Shown here one piece after another: positions 11,016 to 19,838 of a DNA stretch of 64,000 nt. Below the pieces are notes generated by a model. That model made no database searches. It was not told the DNA's origin and was given only the letters and a program-made list of their open reading frames with translations. This DNA comes from Petrolisthes cinctipes. Taxonomy: Eukaryota; Arthropoda; Malacostraca; Decapoda; Porcellanidae. How positions within the stretch are numbered: position 1 is the first letter of the stretch; every line of letters begins with the position of its first letter. The stretch covers positions 481,501-545,500 of the forward strand of contig JAWQEG010001323.1 of assembly GCA_033782935.1 (NCBI GenBank), given 5' to 3'. The position numbers and the translations under genes are program-made.

Positions 11016-11375
11016 CTCTATTACACTAACACGTGTTGGTAGTACTCCAGCAAGAACGTCTACGCAAGCCTCTCCATGCCACGTTCGTTCCACGTAAGCT
11101 CCACCACTCTACTCTCCACTCCAAGTGTTGCTACCTGGACCACTCTCCAAGCATCGTCACGTACACACCACCACGCCACACTCGACTCCACGTGTTGCTA
11201 CATGGACCTCTCTCCAAGCATCACAACGTTACCACCACCACTCCACTCTCCACTCCACGTGCACAAGCTGGACCACTCTCCAGATCTCGTCACGTAAGCA
11301 CCTACACTCTCCATGTGTTGCAAGTCGTCCTGTTGTGTTCTCTTCCACGCCACTACTCCACCTACGACATCCCCG

Positions 11376-12530
11376 ATGGCCGACGACTTCCTCACCAACA
11401 AAGGTATCTACACAAACATTTTACACTTTTCCCTCCCATTATTATTTTTGCTCCATGTCCCCAGTGTTCTCCTCCCTCCACCATTAGTAACGTAACGTTC
11501 CCCATATTATTTTCCTTCCTAGCCACGTCTTCCCCTTATTAACCCCATACCTACCACCCCTCTTATACTCCCCAACTACCTCCTACGCCGCCCCACCTCA
11601 TTTTTCTTTCCTCCATATTGCCCCACATCTTCTCACCCCGTTGCGCTCCCAACCTTCGATTCGGCCCTTACTTTCTCCTTCCTCCTACTCCATGTGTCCC
11701 CTCCAACTCCCCGTGCATTTTCCTTGTTCCCTATTTCTTTCACCCGCACCATGTGTTCCCTCCCCTAGGTCCCTTGTGTCCTTAGCTTCTATCAGTCTCA
11801 CTCTCCTCCCACGACTCCCAATTTTTTTCTCCTCCTCTATCTCCCCTACTTTATCACCACCCCAGCCCCACGTGCTCCTTTTCTCACCACCCCGTTCTTT
11901 TCCCCTGTTTTTTCTCTCCTTCTTCACCGTCATCAAATTTTCCGTACCACGTGGCTACACCCCACTAATCCCTGTCTCCCCCCGTCTTTCTCGCCCACCC
12001 CATACCCCCACACACGACCCACACACCTCTCCTACCATTGACCAAGACCATTCGTATCGTTGGTACCATGCGTACTGCCTCCACACCACACCACCCCAAC
12101 AGCGCCACAACCACTCCACCAACACCAGTGGCCGACACCTGCCCGTTTACTACCTCCTCCTACTCCACAGGCTCCTCCAATCATCCATCAACAGTGGAAC
12201 AACACCAACTACTGCATTTACCATCAGAGGTTTGGCCACGCCGCTCACAACTGCCACTCCCTATACACCTGGGGCTCCTCCTCCAACCGCCCTTCTGCCA
12301 GCTAATCGCAGGGAAACTAATAAGGCGGTGGCAAGACAACGCCTTCCACGCTACTGCCCACTCAACGACATCCACCTCAGGGCCTTCCAGCAACACATCT
12401 ACGCACCACAACCACCTCCAAGTGGCCCCTCCTACCAGCCACACCACTGCCACTAACCTCACCACTACCACCTGCCCAACAACGCACCAGCAAGCCTGCA
12501 CAAACACCTCATCACACCGCTCGTACTCTC
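11376..12530 (+). pseudogene. Degenerate gag of the CsRn1-like element
   Basis: A C/T-rich stretch with no long convincing frame. A start is possible at 11376 (MADDFLTNKG). At about 12205-12275 one frame reads YCIYHQRFGHAAHNCHSLYTW. This is the CHCC-type motif of CsRn1 Gag (C-x3-H ... C ... C) with the last Cys replaced. The proline- and threonine-rich frames across 11033-12586 are composition effects. Confidence 0.5.
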
Positions 12531-12534
12531 CTGT

Positions 12535-12830
12535 GGGTGGAAGACCTAGGGGACAACTTCCTCGTCGATTCTGGCTCAGAGGTTAGTGTTGTTCCCTCGA
12601 TGTCTAAGGATATGGAGTGCTAGGCCTCTACTGCATATGATCTCCTCGCCGCTAACAAGTCACTCATCGCTACTTATGGCATGAGGAGCAGGGGCGTCAC
12701 TCTTCTCCGGCAAGAATATGTAGTATGGCCTTTCGTCGTGGCGGACGTACTGGCCCCCATCCTGGGTCTTGACTTCCTTACAGCACACGACATCCTGATC
12801 GATGCAAAACAACAACGCCTCATCCACCAA
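12535..12830 (+). pseudogene. Retropepsin (aspartic protease) of the CsRn1-like element
   Basis: One frame reads FLVDSGSEVSVVPS at about 12555-12600, the D-S-G active-site motif of Gypsy retropepsins. After an in-frame stop (TAG at about 12621) it continues with ATYGMRSRGV and VADVLAPILGLDFL. The ILGLDFL segment is the second conserved protease block (ILG-x-D). These enzymes cut the Gag-Pol polyprotein. Confidence 0.75.
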
Positions 12831-12949
12831 CCTTCAGGCACACATGCCAAACACTGCCGACACTCTACACCTACCATCATACACATAACACACACCAAAT
12901 CGTATGAACACATTATACATGAATTCCCTAACCTTCTCTCCTCCACCAA

Positions 12950-13264
12950 CACACTCCGGAGGATACCCCCTGAGAGGCTAGTAGCAGCGAAGAAGGAGTT
13001 TCACGTGATGGCAGCGGTTGGGCGTCTCCTCTCCACATGGTTCCCAAGCAACAGGAAGGCAAATGGAGGGCATGTGGCGACTACAGAGCCTTGAATGCTG
13101 CCAACATTCCCGACAGGTACTCAATACCACAATTCCTGGACTTTCACTCCAAGCTGCAAGGGTGTGCGGTATTTTCTAAGATTGACCTTGTACGTGCCTT
13201 TCACCAGATTCCTGTTACAGAAGACAATATCAAGAAGACTGGAATCACCATGTCTTCGCAGTAG
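12950..13264 (+). pseudogene. N-terminal part of Gypsy reverse transcriptase, palm deleted
   Basis: The segment 13037-13264 reads MVPKQQEGKWRACGDYRALN, then PDRYSIPQFLDF and VFSKIDLVRAFHQIPV. These are the standard first RT motifs of CsRn1-type pol, including the catalytic SKIDL aspartate. A stop follows MSSQ at 13262. The sequence then jumps to integrase-region text at about 13290, so the YxDD motif, thumb and RNase H (normally about 1.5 kb) are gone. Confidence 0.8.
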
Positions 13265-13299
13265 CCCAAGTGATAGACTCCCACCTCACCGACTTTCTC

Positions 13300-14240
13300 A
13301 CGGGCGACACAGGCCTTTGGCTGGAGTACATTCCTGCTCCTGATGGCGTCACCATGCTGTGGTGTGACACTTCATGCGTTACACCTCGACCATACATTCC
13401 CACCCCTTTCAGGGAAAAGGTATTTAACCATTTCCACTCCACGAACCACCCAGATGTCGCAGGTACTCTCCGCTCCATCAGCCGCCCGGAATGAGGAAGC
13501 AGATCAATGAGTGGGTCACCGCCTGTCAGAGGGCGAATGTGGGACGTCGCACTTGGCCACCCTTACAAGAGTTCCCCGTTCCCACCAGCAGGTTCCACTC
13601 AGTACATGTGGATATTATCAGACCTCTCCCACCTTCACGTGGCTCATGGTACCTCTTCACTTGCGTGGATAGAACAACACGCTGGTGCACCACCACGCCT
13701 ATGGCTGACATCACCGCCGAGGGTACAGCTCACCACTTCCTCAACACTTGGGTTGCCGACTTTGGACCTCCTGCAGTGATCGTGACGGACCAGGGGACCC
13801 AGTTTGAATCCAGGGCATAAATGCTGATCCTACTCAGGACCAAAAGGCAACGCACAACGGTATATCACCCCACCAGCAACGACATGGTAGAATGACTGCA
13901 CAGAAGGCTGAAGGACGTCTTCCGCCCGTTGCAGCCGAACCAGTGGTCTGACGCCCTTTCTCTTATCCTCCTGACCATCCGTGTCACCGTAGAGGAGGAC
14001 CTACACCACTCCCCGGCAGAACTCGTGTTTGGAGAAGACCTATGCCTACCCGGGCAAGTAACATCTCCAAGCCCGGACATCTCCAACCTCTCCTTCCTTC
14101 CGGCCCTGAAAGCAGCCATCACGAGTGCCCGACCTATACTTACGCTCAACAATGCCTCAAGACCAACCTACACACCACCTGGCCTTCACACCGCCATACA
14201 ATTCCTCCTTCGCACGGATGCACACAGGACACCACTATAG
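13300..14240 (+). pseudogene. Integrase of the CsRn1-like element, frameshifted
   Basis: The zinc-binding region is suggested by HFHSTNHPDVAGTLRSI at about 13430-13480. The catalytic core shows the first Asp in HSVHVDIIRPLP and the second in VIVTDQGTQFES. The segment near 13866 (HPTSNDMVE) is followed by a stop at about 13892. The third acidic residue would lie there. The region 13929-14240 (PNQWSDALSLIL... HHSPAELVFGEDLCLPG) is the usual C-terminal domain. Several frame changes make it inactive. Confidence 0.8.
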
Positions 14241-14486
14241 GAACTGTACACTGGCACATACCCTGTTATCTCCAGGACAGACACGACCATTACAATCTAG
14301 GTAGCAGGTAAACCACACGTCACGTCCTGGAAACAGGTCAAGCCAGCGCCCATCACCACACACACTGACATCACTCCTCCCATCTCACCACCCCAACCTC
14401 CTCACTCATCTCCTCCTACTCCTCCCCGACCGAGCTCCCCACCACACCCAAGCTCCCCCTCTCCTAACCCACCTCCAACCAACATA

Positions 14487-15023
14487 ATGCATCCTCCCTC
14501 CCAATCACCAAACCAACCTACCACACCTCCTAGGCCCACCCCAATATCACCTCTACCCCTTACCCGCTCTCCTACACATCTGCCCCCTTCCTACTCTCCT
14601 AGATCTCCTCCCCGTTCCTGCTCCCCTTCTCCTACCCCACCCCTGCCTTTCCCTCTCCCACCTCCCCAACCCACCCCTCCTGAACCCACTCCTCACCTCC
14701 CAGACCTTGACCCCGATGCTCATGTGACACCAGTAATCCCTCTAGATCTCCCTCAGGACCCTTCACCTGTCTCACAGCGGTTGCCGGCCAAGCCTCCTCG
14801 TCCCGTTAGCCCAGAACAGCCACCTCAACCACTACCTAGCCATGCCACACCACCTTCTCCACTGGAACAGCAATGGGACGATGAGCCTGCCATGCCACCC
14901 GAGGGATTAATTTCTCGTTCTGGGCGTACCATACGGCGTCCTGCCAAATATGTTACTATGTTGCACAATGCAGCCACACACCCACTCCATATGCTGCCAG
15001 CTGCACACACTCCCTACTACTAA
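14487..15023 (+). pseudogene. Proline-rich pol C-terminus of the CsRn1-like element
   Basis: Open frame of 178 codons, dominated by Pro and Ser. It ends with GLISRSGRTIRRPAKYV before a stop at 15021. The (S/T)RSGR...RRPA(K/R)Y tail is common at the C-terminus of Gypsy Pol polyproteins. The low-complexity part is probably a real linker, expanded by CCT/CCA drift. Confidence 0.6.
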
Positions 15024-15302
15024 GTTACACACACATGCATCAACCCCCCCTCCCTACACTCCACATATCGCCCGTACAATTCTGTACAACACTTATTTAT
15101 CTGTATATGTATTCGTTATTTTTTGTGTCTGTACCTATTCTCAGTTTTTTATTCATTATGTTAATTTTCTGTACCTATTGTCATGTTTGTATTCAGTACG
15201 TCAATTTTCTCTACCTATTGTCATATTTGTATTCAGTATGATAATTGTCTGCGCCTATTGTCATGTATGTATTATGTCCTCCCGTCTTCCCAAAAACCTC
15301 AT

Positions 15303-15315
15303 GGGGGAGGGGGGG
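15303..15315 (+). other. Polypurine tract before the 3' LTR
   Basis: GGGGGAGGGGGGG, directly upstream of the TG that starts the 3' LTR. This is the expected plus-strand priming site. Confidence 0.75.
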
Positions 15316-15318
15316 TAG

Positions 15319-15463
15319 TGTATTGGTGCCATGTGCATTCGCACCACTCCTTGATTCCTTTGTACTTGCGTGGCGCCGATGCACCCCACACCTGGCCACT
15401 GTCTACCTTCGAGAAGCTTCCAGTCACGTGACGACGCTTTATAAGCAGGCCGCTAGCCAGCAG
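15319..15463 (+). repeat. 3' LTR of the CsRn1-like element, truncated
   Basis: Begins TGTATTGGTGCC after the polypurine tract and matches the 5' LTR through CACGTGACG. It then has a TATA-like CTTTATAAGCAGG. It ends near 15463, where an unrelated LINE 5' fragment begins, so R-U5 is missing. Confidence 0.75.
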
Positions 15464-15567
15464 ACTTTGAGACTGGGTCGTTTTTTTTACCCTTCTGGTG
15501 ACCACTAGGCTTAGCTGGTATTCATTCTCTCCATAGCTGGTAGAAGATATAGTAGGTGTCTATATCT
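15464..15567 (+). mobile_element. 5' fragment of the I/Jockey-type LINE family
   Basis: ACTTTGAGACTGGGTCG followed by ACCCTTCTGGTGACCACTA and an ATAGTAGGTGTCTATAT segment. The same order is seen at the 5' ends of the LINE copies at 47.8-49.1 kb and 55.75-55.95 kb. Here only about 100 bp remain. Confidence 0.7.
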
Positions 15568-15612
15568 TAAGTAGGCGTGGCGCTCGACTGGATGTAACAC
15601 TCAGCCACTCAA
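15568..15612 (+). repeat. Dispersed repeat shared with 45297-45341 (inverted)
   Basis: The block AAGTAGGCGTGGCGCTCGAC and following bases recur as the near-perfect reverse complement at 45297-45341. The repeat family is not recognised. Confidence 0.7.
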
Positions 15613-16217
15613 TTATTTTATTATTATGATGTAAGTGATCGCAGCCACCGAGATGGTGATGTCATGGCTGCTCTGTGCAGGGAGGTTGATGCTGAATTAA
15701 AATGTATAAGTGAGAGAACAATTTACTTCACTATGGACTACTGTATATATTATTGGATCACTCTGTCTTGCCAATCAAGAGCTCCACCTGGGGAAACAAA
15801 ATAATCTTTCAAGATATCACGAACTGCCATGGCTTCTGCTGTAAGTCTTGTGGTTCAAGCGGGAAACTGAGCAGTGACTCTCAGAATTATCGCATTGACT
15901 TGACGAGGGTTGACGAAGTCGGTGTAAACGGGGTTAAGTCAAAATGATTCACACTGACTTGACGAGACTCGCTTTGTGTAAACGCAGCCTTAGTTTTAGT
16001 TTTAGAGTACACTGGAGTGTGTTTCCAATGTAAATATAGTCATATTTACCTTGTGTGTTTCAGTGTTTGACGAGGACCAGTCTCCGTCAGATTTATGTGT
16101 GGTGAGATGTCATGGTCCAAGAACCTAGTTGATGCACCTACTATGTTGTCTCTCGTACTCTACTTCATTTTTCTTACTCTTTCTTCATTCTTTATACACT
16201 CAGCCTGATATACTACG

Positions 16218-16256
<39 letters not shown>

Positions 16257-16880
16257 CTTTGTTGGTGTGTGTGCTGGCCGGCATCATAAAGCCTATATTC
16301 AGTGTTGGAACATAAATGTAACACAAAATAGTTCAGTCGTGTCAAATTCACCAGCGACACATTTGAATTTATTTTTCTCTCAAAATCTTCTTTTATTCCT
16401 TTTTATGCCTCTGATTCCCCCATTCTCTCTTCTATTCTCTCCACTTCCCCTTTCTTCAATCCTTTTTTGCCTCTGATTTATTGGTGTACTGCATCAACGA
16501 CACATTCTGTATTTCTGGGAACCTTTCATATTGCTGTATTAATGACATTGTCTCATCACTATCACATTTCCATTTGTCATTGGACGTCATTTTACTCATG
16601 TTGTACAGCAGTTCTCTACCTAGTTCGAAAAAATATATTTAAGTCCACAAATAGATCTAGAACAGTCTGGGGAAGTGGTCTCCACCACGTGTACAATACA
16701 TAACCAGCTAGACTACAACAACTCTACTGAGATCGGAAATCAGGTGTAGCTTAGAGCACTTTCACTGCTGTTTACACTATTTAGAGAGCTCTAGCTAGAG
16801 CAAATCTAGCTAAAATATCTACAGTGTACACGTAGCTTAACAATGACAATGAACTGTAGCCCTTGTGTGTCCAGAGTCTT
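15613..16880. other. No gene seen; GT microsatellite at 16223-16254
   Basis: No supportable coding region. A (GT)16-like run lies at 16223-16254. The TGACTTGACGAG motif occurs at 15896 and 15956 as a small local repeat. Confidence 0.6.
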
Positions 16881-16883
16881 GTG

Positions 16884-17092
16884 TACTGGTGCTAGAGCTT
16901 TCCCTCCCCTTGTTAAAAAGGAAATGGTGTAGTGATGATGATGATAATATATAACAATGTTCCTCTTAGGTGTTGTTAGTAACAGCACTGTGTATATCTG
17001 GTGCTAGAGCTTTCCCACTCTGTTAAAAAGGATAATGATAATGATATATTATAACAATGTTCCTCTTAGGTGTTGATAGTAACAGTACCACA
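16884..17092 (+). repeat. Two-copy tandem duplication (~115 bp)
   Basis: Both copies carry CTGGTGCTAGAGCTTTCCC, then GTTAAAAAGGA, a (GAT)n/(AAT)n stretch, and AACAATGTTCCTCTTAGGTG ... TAGTAACAG. A weaker third tail (ATAGGTGTTGACAGTAACAG) lies at about 17929. The stretch 17093-18058 is otherwise without features. Confidence 0.7.
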
Positions 17093-18058
17093 ATAATGTA
17101 ACGCATAAATAACAATGTTCCTCTTTGTTATGCCATATCTTCAGTGTTTTCTCTAGAGGACATATATGGCAAACAAAACAAAACTTAGCATTGTTAAATC
17201 AATATTAGAAGATAAGTGAATGGTTCAGTGGGTATATACTTCCCGAATTCCTTCCCAAGCCCTCAATTATATAAATAAAGATTAAGCCATGAACTATAAG
17301 AATTTGTTAAAAGTAAACAACTGGAATACACAATGATAAACATTTAATAACCACGTAACAAAAATATACATGTGAAAGAATACATAAATCAAAATAGAAC
17401 AAGAAATATACCCTGCCCGACACCCTAATAACAAATAATAAATAGATCAGATGATTGTCCACTTTAAAAATGCTTACAGTACTTCTCCAAATAGTTATAT
17501 AAAGCACCAATGATAAAAATAAAAGAAAGTGGAGCATAGACACGATAATACATAAAAACCTGCTGGTCTCTACGTGAATAATTCCTCCCGATGGTCCGAG
17601 GTGTACCACACACACTGCCGCCCCTCCTGTCACTGTCTATAAACCAGGCCTAAACAAACGCTGGCAGCACCACAGTTCGCTCAGACTTATCTCACTCAGA
17701 CCATATTCTCGTTCTCTGACTCAAAACTCGAAACCATGAATCATTCTAGTCTCAATCTCTCTAACTAATAACATCATGAATCTTCACAGGTTTCAACCCA
17801 ATTCATATAAACTATAAAGTACGTAGAATATACACAGTAATAAATCAACAACCCTACATGAAAATCCTTAAATATAACGGTAACCTTAATCCTAAGTGTG
17901 TGACTCTCTTACACGTAACACTCTTATATAGGTGTTGACAGTAACAGTAAAACAATGAGTACAAAAAACTAAAATAACCTGGAAATATTAAAAGAGAATC
18001 TCCCCTTAAAGTAATCATATTCATCACAGTCAAAATAACAGGGTATAGTTATATATGA

Positions 18059-18200
18059 AAGACCCTGTGATCGTGTATGGGACCTGGTGGCTTCTGATTC
18101 CTCCTGACTAATGCCACGAAAATAACTCCTTCAATGTAGGTGGTGTTTCGTGGCAATGATTCATACCTCCAATTTTCTTACTACATCACTTGGGTCCTTA
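18059..18200 (+). repeat. Dispersed repeat, copy 2
   Basis: Diverged copy of 1487-1655, sharing GACCCTGTGATCGTGTATG, a GGTGGTGTTTCGTGGCAAT-like segment and an ACTACATCAC segment. Confidence 0.6.
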
Positions 18201-18267
18201 ATTAACACGACCCATGCACTGTTCAGGGAATATATCTATATATACTACTGGTTCTTAGTAGTTACAT

Positions 18268-19183
18268 GGGATTGAAGGAACATTTTTATCTATTTATCTA
18301 TATCATTGACTCGTTATAACACAGGATTGATGTTAAATTTTTATCCATTTATACCGGGTGTATTGCGACGTATATCATTAACTTACACCAGAGATATAAA
18401 ATATAATTTTGAGTATATTTTGTTCTATAAAGTATGCTGTGTGTGATCTCAGTAAAGTTCAATGAATACTGATAAAAACTATTTTAACTTGTGTTGTCAA
18501 ATGGCGGTGAGATTCAGAGGGAGTGGAAGCCTAATATCGTTTTCGGACCAAAGAGGCCTTATTTATTTCGTCTTAATAAGTTTTATCATGATTGCAATAT
18601 TTATGTGATGTTCTATAATGTACATTGAATCATATTTTCAATGCAGAGGGATAATACCAGGTCCCTATAAATAATATTTGACGAAATATGATTAATATCT
18701 TTTGGAGGTAAGGTAAACTCATCCGACATAATGCTACCTGCAAGTCTTAGCATTTCCCTACATTTCACGGATTTTCTATTTATACAGGTCTGGTATTATC
18801 CCTCTGCATTGAAAATATGATTCAATGTATGTTATAGAACATCATATAAATATTGCAATCATGATAAAACTTATTAAGATGAAATAAATAAGGCCTCTTT
18901 GGTCCGAAAACGATATTAGGCTTTCACTCCCTCCGAAGCTCACCGCCATTTAACAACACAAGTTAAAATAGTGTTTATCCGTATTCATTGTACTTTACTG
19001 AGATCACACAGCATACTTTATAGATCAAAATATACTCAAAATTATATCTCTGGTGTAAGTTAATGATATACGTCACAATACACCCTGTATAATCCAATGG
19101 CTCGTTGTTACACAGGATTGAATCAACATTTTTATCTATTTATCTATGCCACAAGCTCATTATACAGGATTGAAGTAAAATTT
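18268..19183 (+). repeat. ~55-bp tandem repeat interrupted by a MITE
   Basis: Units start GGATTGAA and contain a TTTTTATCTATTTATCTAT run followed by a GCTCGTT(A/G)TTACACA-like end. About 1.5 units precede the MITE (18268-18351) and about 1.7 follow it (19090-19183). The second unit is split exactly at the MITE. Confidence 0.75.
18352..19089. mobile_element. MITE/foldback element with ~305-bp inverted arms, TA duplication
   Basis: Left arm about 18352-18661 and right arm about 18785-19089 are near-identical inverted copies around a central ~125-bp loop. The ends read TACCGGGTGTATTGCGACG and, inverted, TACAGGGTGTATTGTGACG. TA flanks both ends (18350-18351 and 19090-19091). There is no coding capacity. 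The TA target and CAGGGTGT-type end suggest a Tc1/mariner-mobilised MITE. It lies about 110 bp downstream of the zinc-finger/caspase gene's stop codon. Confidence 0.85.
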
Positions 19184-19196
19184 TTGGAAGCCATAG

Positions 19197-19838
19197 TCAC
19201 ATTGGCTTGGTGCTGTTTCTCGCCCTCATTTCCTCCCTGAGCATAGTGTAAATCTCCCTGAGTTCGTGACTTCGGCTGTAACTCCTCAGGGTTTGGCACA
19301 GGTGTTCCACAAAGTGAGTTCCACTGGCGGAAGTTGTGTCGGCCATAATGCCCTCGGCCGCTGCATGCACCGTCACCATGTCGTTGGGAATATCGCGTGT
19401 TGAGTACACTTCCATTAGTTCCATTTCTTCCCCGCGACAGTAGTTCATGAAGAAGATCTTAGGTTTGCTGCTCATTGCCGGACACTTGCTGTCAGTAAAC
19501 ATATATCGAATGTCAAATAGTTTCATCGCAATCTGATCATTGGTGTAGAATGTGTATGAGTCATTTCCACGAGATAAGAAGAAGAATATCAGTGCGTCGA
19601 CATCCTTCAGTCTTTTATCATTTTGGATGCTGTTCATCATTTTCCGAGTATCATTATTACTTAGACTTTCGTGCACCTTGACCTCGTATCCCATGGTGGT
19701 GAATATTCTATTCAGGTTGGTAGAGTCGTGTTCAGCTCCTTTCCTCTCCCATTTGAAGCCCTGTCCAGCAAACTTGTAATTGAAGACATGCACTATACCC
19801 CGAGGAGAGGATAGCACACTGTAGGTGTCGTGGCTTGT
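19197..19838 (-). CDS. Exon 4 of the zinc-finger/caspase gene: caspase domain
   Basis: Bounded 5' by TTGTTTTCACAG| and ended by a TGA at 19197-19199, for 213 codons. Large-subunit features in order: RGIVHVFNYKF strand, RKGAEHDSTNL (the p20 Arg), a GYEVKVHESLS strand-loop, VDALIFFFLSRGND (His position occupied by Arg, codon CGT), and PKIFFMNYCRGEE (catalytic Cys). Small-subunit features: GTHFVEHLCQTLRSY. The SWR-like pocket segment is replaced by TTSASG. The frame is unbroken and codons look normal, which argues against a neutral pseudogene. Confidence 0.85.
   Translation of the reverse strand, partial: TSHDTYSVLSSPRGIVHVFNYKFAGQGFKWERKGAEHDSTNLNRIFTTMGYEVKVHESLSNNDTRKMMNSIQNDKRLKDVDALIFFFLSRGNDSYTFYTNDQIAMKLFDIRYMFTDSKCPAMSSKPKIFFMNYCRGEEMELMEVYSTRDIPNDMVTVHAAAEGIMADTTSASGTHFVEHLCQTLRSYSRSHELREIYTMLREEMRARNSTKPM

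Larger units (their letters stand above)
10631..15463 (+). mobile_element. CsRn1-like Ty3/Gypsy LTR retrotransposon, internally deleted
   Basis: Two related LTRs (10631-10996 and 15319-15463) enclose a primer binding site, a CHCC gag motif, protease, the N-terminal part of RT, integrase and a proline-rich C-terminus. The primer site TGGTGACCCCGG and the Y-C-x3-H-x2-FG...C gag motif are the usual marks of the CsRn1 group. The RT palm and RNase H are missing and frames are shifted in several places. The 5' LTR is interrupted by the Tigger-like element and the 3' LTR is cut off by a LINE 5' fragment. Confidence 0.8.

Noticed and set aside
11033..12586. Pro/Thr/Ser-rich frames of 120-271 codons
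   Set aside because: C/T-rich composition gives long frames in all phases. Only the short CHCC segment and the protease block match real element proteins.
17307..17633. 108-codon minus-strand frame
   Set aside because: Hydrophobic AT-rich translation with no homology, no splice signals and no start context.
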